A stretch of 24,668 bases of DNA from Candidatus Omnitrophota bacterium (GCA_028687205.1 JAQUAP010000008.1:1-24668), one strand, 5' to 3'; shown: positions 15,057 through 23,044, numbered from the stretch's first letter. The notes: generated by a model not told the origin, from the sequence alone. Translations and numbers: made by a program.

Positions 15057-15682
15057 TTGCTTGCGCCCTTAAGTAAGCTTACGAAACGCTGCTTAAATTC
15101 TCCGATAGAAACAGGCAGGCCTGTTTCTGATTCTATTGATGTAATCATTATATCCATACCGCACGGCCTAATCAAGGAAAAATTGGTTAAATCGCTGTTT
15201 TTAACGTTTATGCTTAAGCCGTGAAAAGTAATCCAATTCCTGATGGCAATCCCGATAGAAGCTATTTTTAAGCGGCCCACCCAGACCCCGGTTAGCCCAT
15301 TGCTTCTTTCTCCCTTTATTCCCGCATCGCTTAAAGAGCGGATGATCAGATCTTCAAGGTATCTTAAAAACCAGTGGATATCTTTTTTAAAATAATTTAA
15401 ATTAAATACTGGGTAAGCGATGAGCTGGCCCGGGCCATGGTAGGTTACATCTCCTCCGCGCTCTACCTCGTAGACAGCAATGCCCTTGTTTTTCAACTCT
15501 TCCTGGGAAGCAAGGATATTTTTCCTGCCTATCCTCCTGTTAACGGTGATGACCGGATAGTGCTGACAGACGATTAAACCGGCGCGCAGGTCCCCCTCTT
15601 GCACCTCCCGGAATAATTCTTTCTGCTTAGCCCAGGCAGCTTCAAAATCAACCAGGCCAAGGTCAATGACTTTTAAGGGCAT
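15053..15682 (-). CDS. lipB: Octanoyl-[ACP]:protein N-octanoyltransferase LipB
   Basis: Moves octanoate from acyl carrier protein to the lipoyl-domain lysine; LipA (not in this window) then inserts sulfur. The 209-residue protein shows the signature RGGDVTYHGPGQL (75-87), the acceptor lysine K139 in GRLKIASIG, FHGLSINV and the catalytic cysteine C174 in IRPCGMD. It lies 6 bases behind lpd and overlaps the lipoyl-protein gene by 4, making a compact lipoyl module. All catalytic residues are in place. Confidence 0.96.
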   Translation of the reverse strand: MPLKVIDLGLVDFEAAWAKQKELFREVQEGDLRAGLIVCQHYPVITVNRRIGRKNILASQEELKNKGIAVYEVERGGDVTYHGPGQLIAYPVFNLNYFKKDIHWFLRYLEDLIIRSLSDAGIKGERSNGLTGVWVGRLKIASIGIAIRNWITFHGLSINVKNSDLTNFSLIRPCGMDIMITSIESETGLPVSIGEFKQRFVSLLKGASK

Positions 15683-15688
15683 TGTTTT

Positions 15689-16978
15689 TTATTTTATTGC
15701 TTCGGTTATTGACTCTGAAAGCGTGGGGTGAGCGAATATGGTCTTGCGTAGGTCTGCAATATTGAGCTGGCGCGCTACGGCCAGGGTAAGAACTCCGATT
15801 AATTCGGTTGCCCCCGGGCCGATAATGGCAGCGCCTAAAACTACGCCGCTCTTATTATCGGAAATTATTTTGACGAATCCCTCTGCTTTACCGAGTATAC
15901 GCGCCATGCCGCTCCCGAGAAAATCGAACCTGTGGATAGCTATATCCTGCCCCTGGGAATTGGCCTTAGTTTCACTTAAACCGACTGAGGCAATCTCGGG
16001 GTCAGTAAAAATACAGCTTGGGACGCAAGGCGACGTGGCAGGTTCGCGTTTATCAGGATGGGCTATATTGCAAGCGGCGCTTATACCCTGATAAGCGGCA
16101 AGGTGGGCAAGCATTATTTTAGCGGTGCAATCCCCGGCGGCGTAGATGTTGCTTATATTAGTATTTAGATAATCGTCGACGCTAATCCTGCCTTGGTCTA
16201 ATTTTACCCCCAGTTCCTCTAATCCTAAACCCTCTGTTTGCGGGCTCCTGCCCACGCAAACTAAAATAATCTCAAAATCACCCGGATTAAGAGCCGCGGC
16301 ATCCGTATTTGTATTTACCTTGATGCCCCTCTTTTTAAATATTGTTTCTATTTTTTTAGCAACCTCACTGTCTTCTCCCGGCAGGAGTTGGGGCATTTTT
16401 TCTACGAGTGTCACCTTTGTCCCAAAGGCAGCGAAAAGGCTGGCAAACTCACAACCGATAACCCCTCCGCCGATGATTAAAAGCGAGCCGGGAATTAGTT
16501 TTAAAGAGATTATCTCGTTGCTGGAAAGGATTTTTTTAGCGTCAAATTTAAACTGGGCAAGCGCGTATGGCTTAGAGCCGGTGGCGATAAGAATATTCCT
16601 GGCCTGGATGGTTTTATCTGAAACCCTGATTTCCTGGTTGGAGACGAGCCGGGCCTGGCCGGTTACATAATCAATATCTTTTAGCATCAGCTGCATGCCG
16701 CTCTGCAGCTGACGGATTATTTTATCTTTTCTCTCCTGGATTTTAAGGAAATCTGCTGTCGGTGAAGAAAGATTGACGCCAAATTCAGAAGCTTGCCTGG
16801 CCAGGTTGAATATTTTCGCGGATTGAATGAGCGTCTTGGTAGGTATGCATCCCAGGTTGAGGCAGGTCCCGCCAAGAAGCGATTTATCGACGAGGATAAC
16901 CTTAAGGCCTAATTGTTTTGCTTTTAAGGAAGCGTTAAAACCTGCCCAACCCGCGCCGATGATCGCTAAATCATACAT
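15689..16978 (-). CDS. lpd: Dihydrolipoyl dehydrogenase (E3)
   Basis: FAD-dependent disulfide oxidoreductase that re-oxidises dihydrolipoyl groups with NAD+. The 429-residue protein opens with the FAD motif IIGAGWAG (6-13), has the redox disulfide GGTCLNLGCIPTK (C39, C44), the NAD-binding IIGGGVIGCEF (168-178), the second FAD motif IYAAGDCT, and the C-terminal catalytic pair H417 and E422 in AHPTLSE. It is somewhat shorter than common E3 proteins (about 460-475), ending soon after the HPTxSE motif. Followed by lipB and a free lipoyl protein, and preceded by mdh. Other flavin reductases share the fold, but HPTLSE and the lipoyl neighbours make Lpd firm. Confidence 0.94.
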   Translation of the reverse strand: MYDLAIIGAGWAGFNASLKAKQLGLKVILVDKSLLGGTCLNLGCIPTKTLIQSAKIFNLARQASEFGVNLSSPTADFLKIQERKDKIIRQLQSGMQLMLKDIDYVTGQARLVSNQEIRVSDKTIQARNILIATGSKPYALAQFKFDAKKILSSNEIISLKLIPGSLLIIGGGVIGCEFASLFAAFGTKVTLVEKMPQLLPGEDSEVAKKIETIFKKRGIKVNTNTDAAALNPGDFEIILVCVGRSPQTEGLGLEELGVKLDQGRISVDDYLNTNISNIYAAGDCTAKIMLAHLAAYQGISAACNIAHPDKREPATSPCVPSCIFTDPEIASVGLSETKANSQGQDIAIHRFDFLGSGMARILGKAEGFVKIISDNKSGVVLGAAIIGPGATELIGVLTLAVARQLNIADLRKTIFAHPTLSESITEAIK

Positions 16979-16985
16979 AAATTGA

Positions 16986-17906
16986 CTAAAAGGTAAGCTG
17001 TTTTAATAAGCCGCGCATAGCCTCAGCCGAACGCAACAACTCTTTTTTCTCTTTAGCGGTCAGCTCCAGCTCGATGATCTTTTCAATGCCGGCCTTGCCT
17101 AAACGGCAGGGTACGCCTATACAAATATCCTTAATCCCGTATTCGCCGTCCAGATAAGCGCAGGCGCCTAAAATCCTTTTTTCATCTTTGGCAATAACCC
17201 TGACCATTTGCGCGACCGCGGCAGATGGCGCGAAAAATGCGCTTCCGCTGCCTAATAAGGCAACGATTTGGGCTCCCCTCTCCACAGTTTTTTTAGTCAG
17301 GCAAGCTGTCTTTTCATCGCTTAAAAACTCTTCCAGGTTTACCCCTTTTATCTTAGTCTGTTTGGCCAAAGGCAACATACCCTCGCCATGGGCTCCCGCT
17401 ACCATTGCCTCTATGCTGCTGGCCGGTAATTTTAATTCCTGGCTGATCAGGTTAGCGAACCGGGAACTATCCAGGCTGCTGCCCATGCCGAGCACCTTAT
17501 TTTTGGCAAAACCGGTTACCTTTAATGCTAGGTAGGTCATCAGGTCAAGCGGATTAGTAACGATTATCACCACGGCCCGGGGCGCTAATTTTTTTATATT
17601 TAAGCACACCTCTTTTAAAATCTGGCTGTTCCTGGCAAGAAGCTCTTCGCGGGTCATCCCGGGCTTACGCGCCAGGCCCGCGGTAACCACTACAATATCG
17701 GAATCCTTTATATTGTTGAAATCATCAGAGCCCCGGATGTTATAATCAATCCCTAATACTGCCTGGGCATCGGCTAAATCCAGAGCCTTGCCTTCAGCCA
17801 ACCCCTTAACAATATCAATCAGGAAGATATCGCCTAAGTTATATTGCGCGATACGCATAGCGCTCAAGGCACCGACGTTTCCCGCGCCGACAATGCTTAT
17901 TTTCAT
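16986..17906 (-). CDS. mdh: Malate dehydrogenase (LDH/MDH family)
   Basis: Interconverts malate and oxaloacetate with NAD. In its 306 residues: GAGNVG (7-12), D31 at the end of the second strand (NAD rather than NADP), and GLARKPGMTR (77-86), where R80 stands in place of the lactate-dehydrogenase glutamine and selects dicarboxylates. Also seen are the TNPLD segment, R149 in LDSSRF and the catalytic histidine H173. The histidine motif reads GAHGEGM instead of the usual GGHGDxM, an uncommon variant that keeps the histidine. Overlaps the IDH gene by 4 bases (ATGA). Confidence 0.9.
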   Translation of the reverse strand: MKISIVGAGNVGALSAMRIAQYNLGDIFLIDIVKGLAEGKALDLADAQAVLGIDYNIRGSDDFNNIKDSDIVVVTAGLARKPGMTREELLARNSQILKEVCLNIKKLAPRAVVIIVTNPLDLMTYLALKVTGFAKNKVLGMGSSLDSSRFANLISQELKLPASSIEAMVAGAHGEGMLPLAKQTKIKGVNLEEFLSDEKTACLTKKTVERGAQIVALLGSGSAFFAPSAAVAQMVRVIAKDEKRILGACAYLDGEYGIKDICIGVPCRLGKAGIEKIIELELTAKEKKELLRSAEAMRGLLKQLTF

Positions 17907-18985
17907 TTTAGTTTTTTAATAATCGCCTCGGCCATCTCACGCGTGCCGACGGCGTCAGGATCGTTAGGATCGGATTTAAAATCGTAGGTAACCTGGAGGC
18001 CTTCGGCAATGACTGCCTTTACCGCATTTTCTAACTGCCGGGCAGCCTTTTCTTCCTTGAGATACTCAAGCATAAGTACTGCCGATAGGATCATCGCGGT
18101 AGGGTTTACTTTATTCAGGCCCTGATATTTCGGCGCTGAGCCATGCACTGCTTCAAATACGGCGAGGTTATCACCGATATTCGCTCCCGGGGCGATCCCC
18201 AATCCGCCGATAAGCCCGGCGCATAAGTCCGAGAGTATATCGCCGTAAAGGTTAGGCAGGACCAGGACATCATACAGGTGCGGCTTTTGCACCAGCTGCA
18301 TCGCCATATTGTCTACGATCGCTTCATTAAAAATAACTTTACCGGCGTAGTCTTTGGCGACTTCACGCCCGGTTTTTAAGAAAAGCCCGTCGGTAAATTT
18401 CATAATATTCGCTTTATGCACCAGCGTCACTTTTTTACGCTTGCATTTCAGGGCATATTCAAAAGCAAACCTGACTATCCTTGCGGAGGCGGCCTTAGAG
18501 ATAGGCTTAATAGAAATTCCGGAATCCGGCCGGATTTCTTTCTTACTGTATTTTTCTATTTCTTGAATAAGATTTTTTGTTGCGGGCCTGCCTGCTTCAA
18601 ATTCTATGCCCGCGTAGAGGTCTTCGCTATTCTCGCGGATAATCACCAGGTCTATATCTTTATACAGGCTTTTTACGCCGGGATATGTCTTTGCCGGACG
18701 TACGCAGGCGTACAACCCTAAAGCCTGCCGGATGCCCACATTAACCGAACGAAAACCTTCGCCTACCGGGGTTATGATCGGCCCTTTTAGGGCAACTTTA
18801 TTTTTTCTTATGGAATCCAGCGTGCTTTTAGGCAGTAACTCACCGGTTTTTTCTAACGCGACACTTCCGGCCAGTGCTTCTTCCCACTCGATCTTTACGC
18901 CGGTGGCTTCAACGCACCTCTTGGCAGCTGTGCTGACTTCCAGCCCAATACCATCACCGGGAATCAGGGTTATTTTATGCGTCAT
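17903..18985 (-). CDS. icd: Isocitrate dehydrogenase (isocitrate/isopropylmalate dehydrogenase family)
   Basis: Oxidative decarboxylation of isocitrate to 2-oxoglutarate. The 360-residue protein has IPGDGIG at the start and SVNVGIR (S80, N82, R86), matching the serine/asparagine pair that binds the isocitrate gamma-carboxylate. It also has Y124 in ENSEDLYAGIE, K191 in VHKANIMKFTDG and the metal aspartates in NLYGDILSD. Isopropylmalate and homoisocitrate dehydrogenases lack the S-x-N pair, so IDH is preferred. Around the adenine ribose it has K286, Y287, V293 and Y334, as in NADP-type E. coli IDH, but serine replaces the fifth contact (R395), so cofactor use is open. The length is that of short NAD-type IDHs. 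Adjacent to the aconitase-like small subunit (1-base gap). Confidence 0.87.
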   Translation of the reverse strand: MTHKITLIPGDGIGLEVSTAAKRCVEATGVKIEWEEALAGSVALEKTGELLPKSTLDSIRKNKVALKGPIITPVGEGFRSVNVGIRQALGLYACVRPAKTYPGVKSLYKDIDLVIIRENSEDLYAGIEFEAGRPATKNLIQEIEKYSKKEIRPDSGISIKPISKAASARIVRFAFEYALKCKRKKVTLVHKANIMKFTDGLFLKTGREVAKDYAGKVIFNEAIVDNMAMQLVQKPHLYDVLVLPNLYGDILSDLCAGLIGGLGIAPGANIGDNLAVFEAVHGSAPKYQGLNKVNPTAMILSAVLMLEYLKEEKAARQLENAVKAVIAEGLQVTYDFKSDPNDPDAVGTREMAEAIIKKLK

Positions 18986-18986
18986 T

Positions 18987-19487
18987 TTATACTTTTAGCT
19001 CCCCATACTTCCTGTAATAATTGATAATGCCGCCCTCCTTAAGCAACTCCTGCATAAACTTAGGGAAAGGTTTTAAGGCCAGGTCAAGATTTTTGGTCGT
19101 GTTTCTGGCTATACCTTTGTCCAGGTCTATTTCTATTATATCGTTTTCGCCAATCTTATCCGTATCTGTTTCGATTAAAGCCAGTCCTATGTTAAAGGCG
19201 TTCCGGTAGAAAATACGCGCAAAACTCTTAGCTAACACCGCCACAATCCCGGCTTCTTTAATCACCAGGGGCGCCTGTTCGCGCGAAGAGCCCATACCGA
19301 AATTCTTGCCGGCTACGATCATGGATTTACCCGGTTTTATCCTGGCCGCAAACCCGGGGTCAATATCTTCCATGATGTGCCTGGACAGCTCTTTCATATC
19401 GGTAATGGCAAACTTGTATCTTCCCGAGATAATAAAATCCGTGTTGATATTATCGCCTAATTTTAAAGCCTCGCCGTTTAATTTCAT
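18987..19487 (-). CDS. Aconitase/3-isopropylmalate dehydratase-family small subunit (LeuD/HacB-like)
   Basis: The swivel domain of a two-subunit hydro-lyase; partner is the large subunit at 20598-21851. The 166-residue length is that of the archaeal-type LeuD/HacB group. Seen are LGDNINTDFIISGRYKF near the N-terminus and NFGMGSSREQAPLVIKEAG, the conserved serine/arginine substrate loop (commonly GCGSSREHAP), then SFARIFYRNAFNIGL. The loop after GRY, which sets substrate choice in this family, reads YKFA and not the YLRx or YLVx of well-known homologues. Because isocitrate dehydrogenase follows and no leuA or leuB is present, aconitase (citrate to isocitrate) is my preferred function over leucine biosynthesis. 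It overlaps pilT by 4 bases. Confidence 0.78.
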   Translation of the reverse strand: MKLNGEALKLGDNINTDFIISGRYKFAITDMKELSRHIMEDIDPGFAARIKPGKSMIVAGKNFGMGSSREQAPLVIKEAGIVAVLAKSFARIFYRNAFNIGLALIETDTDKIGENDIIEIDLDKGIARNTTKNLDLALKPFPKFMQELLKEGGIINYYRKYGELKV

Positions 19488-20530
19488 TGCTGCTTGAATT
19501 CATCCGTGTTTTTAACTTTAGCGAGCGCGACATCCAGGGTGATTTGCCCTGCCTGTGTCAGCTCCTTCAGGCATTTATCCATTGTCTTCATGCCGTATTG
19601 CGAGCCTGTCTGCATAAGCGTAGGGATTTGTTCAATCTCATGTTCGCGGATAAGGTTTCTTATCCCGGCTGTAGCAATCATTATTTCCGTAGCCAGCACC
19701 CTTCCCTTGCCTGAAGCGCGCGGAAGCAGCAATTGTGAGACTACCCCCTGAAGGGAATCGGCCAGCTGTAATTTAACCTGCTGTTGCTGATGCGGAGGAA
19801 AAACATCAATAATCCTGGCGATAGTCTGAGGCGCGTCAGGCGTATGCAGGGTAGCCAGAACCAGGTGCCCGGTTTCTGCGGCGGTAAGAGCCGTAGAAAT
19901 AGTCTCCCAATCCCGCATTTCACCGACGACAATGACATTGGGGTCCTGGCGCAGCGCGTGCCTCAGGGCAGCGGCAAAGGAATGCGTATCCGAATAAACC
20001 TCCCTTTGCTTAATGACGCTCTTATTATTTTTAAAGATAAACTCAATCGGGTCTTCTATGCACATGACCAGGCATTCTCTCTCTTTATTGATCAGGTCGA
20101 TCATCGTAGCCAGGGTAGTGGTTTTTCCCATGCCGGTAGGCCCGGTAATCAAGACTAATCCGTTTGGCCGGCGCGCCAGGTCGCTGACAATCTGCGGGAG
20201 GCCTAATTTTTCAATCGTAGGTATTTCCAAAGGTACCCGCCTGAATGCCGCTTCAGGGCAGCCTTTTTGCAGGTGTATATTTGTCCGGAACCTGTCTAAG
20301 CCCGGAAGGGCGAGAGAAAAATCAAGCTCCAGCTCCTTTTCAAAAATCTCTTTTTGGGAATTATTCAGGATGCCGTAAATCATCTTCTTCAGGTCCGGTT
20401 TATCCAGGAGAGGAAGGTTCATGCGCCGGAGTAAGCCGTCAATACGTAAAATCGGAGGTTCATTTTCGGTTATGTGTAAATCAGAGGCGTTTTTCTCAAT
20501 GCACATCAAAAGTAATTCCCTTATCTCCAT
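19484..20530 (-). CDS. pilT: Twitching motility ATPase PilT
   Basis: Hexameric ATPase that powers type IV pilus retraction. Taken as 348 residues. N-terminal PAS-like part with ASDLHIT, then Walker A GPTGMGKTTT (130-139), the Asp box EDPIEF, Walker B VIVVGEMRD, the His box ETGHLVLATLHT and the C-terminal segment AEIMI-like ATEIMIATAGIRNLIRE, which in PilT is the AIRNLIRE retraction motif. The ATG at 20530 is chosen because GGAGG lies 4 bases before it; an ATG one codon earlier and a GTG at 20557 are less well placed. It sits between the large and small subunits of the aconitase-type enzyme and overlaps the small-subunit gene. No other pilus gene is in the window. Confidence 0.95.
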   Translation of the reverse strand: MEIRELLLMCIEKNASDLHITENEPPILRIDGLLRRMNLPLLDKPDLKKMIYGILNNSQKEIFEKELELDFSLALPGLDRFRTNIHLQKGCPEAAFRRVPLEIPTIEKLGLPQIVSDLARRPNGLVLITGPTGMGKTTTLATMIDLINKERECLVMCIEDPIEFIFKNNKSVIKQREVYSDTHSFAAALRHALRQDPNVIVVGEMRDWETISTALTAAETGHLVLATLHTPDAPQTIARIIDVFPPHQQQQVKLQLADSLQGVVSQLLLPRASGKGRVLATEIMIATAGIRNLIREHEIEQIPTLMQTGSQYGMKTMDKCLKELTQAGQITLDVALAKVKNTDEFKQQ

Positions 20531-20597
20531 CATTCCTCCCTGCCCAGAAGGGCGCACCGGCGCAATACCGATCAGCGCCGGGTGTAACTCATAATTA

Positions 20598-21851
20598 TTA
20601 AAGCAAGCTCTTCGGGTCCGTAATATAACCTTTAACCGCTGATGCGGCTACGGTTGCCGGAGAAGCTAAATATATAAAGGCTTTAGGGTTTCCCATCCTG
20701 CCCTTAAAATTCCTGTTGGCGGTAGAAATAACTATTTCTCCGTCCGCGGGTATGCCGTTATGCGTGCCTACGCAGGGGCCGCACCCCGGAGCCAGGATTA
20801 TCGCGCCGGCCTCAATAAAGGTATTTACTAATTTTAATCTTATGGCCTCCAGCAATACCGCACGCGAACTGGGGGCGATAATAAGCTTTACTCCTGGCGC
20901 TACCCTCCTGCCTTTGAGTATTTTAGCAGCTATTTTGAAATCTTGCAACCTTCCGTTTGTGCAGGTCCCCAAAAACGCTTCATTGATCTTTACCGCCTTT
21001 AACTCTACCGCCGGCTTGACCTTATCCACGCTATGCGGCAGAGAGACCTGGCTTTTAAGTTTTGAGATGTCAAATTCCAGGACCTTGGCGTATACGGCGC
21101 CTTTATCCGCGCAAACGGGTTTTATTGCCGACTGCTTTACTCCCCGGGATTTTAACCAGGCGAAAGTTATTTTATCCTGCGGCATAAATCCGCATTTGGC
21201 GCCCATTTCTACTACCATATTGCACATCGTAAAACGGCCGTCCATATCCATCTTCTCAATTACCGGGCCGCAAAATTCAACTGCCTGGTAAGTCGCTCCA
21301 TCCGCACCGATTTTTCCGATAATCTGCAGAATGATATCTTTTGCGAATACGCCTTTAGGGAGTTTACCTTTTACGATAATCTTGAAAGTTTCCGGAACTT
21401 TAAACCAGTTTTTTCCCGTAGCTAAGGCAATCGCTAAATCCGTTGAGCCTACGCCCGTGGAAAAAGCCCCTAAAGCGCCGTAAGTGCAAGTATGTGAATC
21501 CGCGCCCAGGATTAATTTTCCGGGTAAAACCTCTCCTGATTCGGGGATAACCTGGTGGCATACGCCGCAGCCGATGTCAAAAATCCGCTGCTTAAACTCC
21601 CGGGCAAAATTGTGCATTTTTTTATGCACCCGCGAGACCCCTTCGTTCGGGGAGGGCGCGCTATGGTCAATCACCAGGCAAAAATCGGTTTTTAACTGCT
21701 TTACCCCCAGCTCTTTTATACGGTCAATAATAATCGCGCTTGTCCCGTCCTGGCCAAAGGTAAAATCGACCTTGCATATTGCAAAGTCGCCGGCTTTTAA
21801 ATCTTTGCCGGCGTGAGCGCTTAATATTTTTTCCGCGATTGTCTTAGGCAT
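20598..21851 (-). CDS. Aconitase/3-isopropylmalate dehydratase-family large subunit (LeuC/HacA-like)
   Basis: Iron-sulfur hydro-lyase catalytic subunit. The 417-residue protein (ATG at 21851, MPKTIAEKILSAHAG, the usual family start; an in-frame TTG at 21872 is rejected) shows VIDHSAPSPN, the DSHTCTYGALGAFSTGVGSTDLA block, LGTCTNGR and APGCGPCVGTHNG. These give the three cysteines of the [4Fe-4S] cluster. Length and sequence are of the two-subunit archaeal-type LeuC/HacA group, which includes isopropylmalate, homoaconitate and aconitate enzymes. With IDH downstream I favour aconitase. It starts 2 bases after the aminotransferase stop. Its small subunit lies beyond pilT. Confidence 0.82.
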   Translation of the reverse strand: MPKTIAEKILSAHAGKDLKAGDFAICKVDFTFGQDGTSAIIIDRIKELGVKQLKTDFCLVIDHSAPSPNEGVSRVHKKMHNFAREFKQRIFDIGCGVCHQVIPESGEVLPGKLILGADSHTCTYGALGAFSTGVGSTDLAIALATGKNWFKVPETFKIIVKGKLPKGVFAKDIILQIIGKIGADGATYQAVEFCGPVIEKMDMDGRFTMCNMVVEMGAKCGFMPQDKITFAWLKSRGVKQSAIKPVCADKGAVYAKVLEFDISKLKSQVSLPHSVDKVKPAVELKAVKINEAFLGTCTNGRLQDFKIAAKILKGRRVAPGVKLIIAPSSRAVLLEAIRLKLVNTFIEAGAIILAPGCGPCVGTHNGIPADGEIVISTANRNFKGRMGNPKAFIYLASPATVAASAVKGYITDPKSLL

Positions 21852-21853
21852 TT

Positions 21854-23029
21854 TTAAACCTTTTTCAGCCAATCCTCCAGCCGGTCCATTCCTTTTTTAA
21901 GGTTTTCCAGGCTGGCAGCGAAACTCAGGCGTATATAATTACTCGCGCCGAACCCTTCTCCCGGGATAACGCTCAAGGATTTTTCATCCAGCAGGCGGTT
22001 GGCTACCTCTGTAGAATCAAGATTAGTTTTGGCAATATCACAAAATATATAAAAAGCGCCCTGAGGAATAACCGGCTTTATTTTAGGCATTGCCTTAAGC
22101 CTTCCGATACAATAATCCCTTCTCTCCTGGAATTGCTGGCAGATTTTTTTATAGAAACTATCGGGGGCGCCTAACGCGGCCAGCCCCGCCTTCTGGGCAA
22201 TAGAATTAGGGTTGGAGGTTGAATGGTCCTGTAACCTGGATATTGCCTCGGCTATATATCCGGGCGCAGCCAGATAACCGATACGCCAGCCGGTCATGGA
22301 GTAGCTTTTGGATAAACCGTTTACGGTAAGCGTCAAATCGCAGATATCCTTATTTAAACTGGCTATCGAAATATGCCTTAAGCCGTCGTAAATAAGCTTT
22401 TCGTAAATCTCGTCGCTGATAACAAAAATTTTATTTTTTACGCAGATGGCGGCAAGCTCCCTTAATTCATCCTCCGTATAGACGCTGCCGGCGGGATTAG
22501 AAGGGCTGTTCAGGATAAGTATTTTAGTCTTGTCGCTGATCTGGCTGGATAAATCTTTTGCCGTAATTTTAAAATTATTTTTAGGCAGGGTCTGGATAAA
22601 GCGGGCTGAGCCTGCGCAAAGATTGACCATCTCAGGATAGCTTACCCAGTATGGAGAAGGAATCAGCACTTCGTCTTTCGGGTTAACCAGGGCAAAAAGG
22701 GCGTTGAATATACTGTGCTTTGCCCCGCAGGAAACGACGACCTGGGAGGGGGTATACTCCACGCTATTGTCTTTACTGAATTTTTCGCAGATTAGTTTCT
22801 TTAATTCCGGGATGCCTGTGGTAGGGGTATATTTGGTAAAGCCGGAGTTTATGGCTTCAATGGCAGCGCTCTTTACGAAATCCGGGGTATCAAAATCCGG
22901 CTCTCCTGCGGCCAGGGTGATTATATCAAACCCTTCGGATTTTAACTTTTTAGCCTTGGAGGTGATAGCGAGGGTTGATGAAGGTTTGACATTTTTTAAG
23001 CGCTTGGCTAGCCTCGTATCTATGTGCAT
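21854..23029 (-). CDS. aspC: PLP-dependent aminotransferase class I, aspartate aminotransferase-like
   Basis: Transfers amino groups, most likely aspartate + 2-oxoglutarate to oxaloacetate + glutamate. The 391-residue protein is typical of the I-gamma (thermophile-type) group: AAGEPDFDTP (40-49), YTPTTGIPELK, NSPSNPAGSVY with N178, ISDEIYEKL with D206 and Y209, the PLP lysine K241 in NGLSKSYSMTGWRIGY, and the substrate arginine in NYIRLSFA near the C-terminus. Related enzymes also act on prephenate or aromatic acids, which sequence cannot exclude. It begins 15 bases after the rplQ stop and precedes the aconitase-like, IDH and MDH genes, linking oxaloacetate and 2-oxoglutarate to amino acid synthesis. 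Confidence 0.9.
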   Translation of the reverse strand: MHIDTRLAKRLKNVKPSSTLAITSKAKKLKSEGFDIITLAAGEPDFDTPDFVKSAAIEAINSGFTKYTPTTGIPELKKLICEKFSKDNSVEYTPSQVVVSCGAKHSIFNALFALVNPKDEVLIPSPYWVSYPEMVNLCAGSARFIQTLPKNNFKITAKDLSSQISDKTKILILNSPSNPAGSVYTEDELRELAAICVKNKIFVISDEIYEKLIYDGLRHISIASLNKDICDLTLTVNGLSKSYSMTGWRIGYLAAPGYIAEAISRLQDHSTSNPNSIAQKAGLAALGAPDSFYKKICQQFQERRDYCIGRLKAMPKIKPVIPQGAFYIFCDIAKTNLDSTEVANRLLDEKSLSVIPGEGFGASNYIRLSFAASLENLKKGMDRLEDWLKKV

Positions 23030-23044
23030 AGGGAAAAAATAGCT

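Noticed and set aside
20531..20557. Longer pilT from a GTG at 20557
   Set aside because: The extra residues are not PilT-like, and the GGGAGG inside this stretch is well placed as the ribosome site for the ATG at 20530.
20716..21291. Long plus-strand open frames opposite the aconitase-like large subunit, and similar ones opposite cobU (6309-6875) and btuD (7702-8322)
   Set aside because: Each is covered by a minus-strand gene with clear family motifs; no ribosome sites or recognisable domains on the plus strand.
17903..21851. Leucine biosynthesis (leuC, leuD, leuB)
   Set aside because: The dehydrogenase carries the isocitrate-specific S-x-N pair and there is no leuA; MDH and an aspartate-type aminotransferase fit a TCA-arm reading better. 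A lysine (aminoadipate) route is not fully excluded.
21852..21872. Longer large-subunit start (TTG at 21872)
   Set aside because: It would overlap the aminotransferase gene, and the family begins at MPKTIAEKIL, which corresponds to the ATG at 21851.
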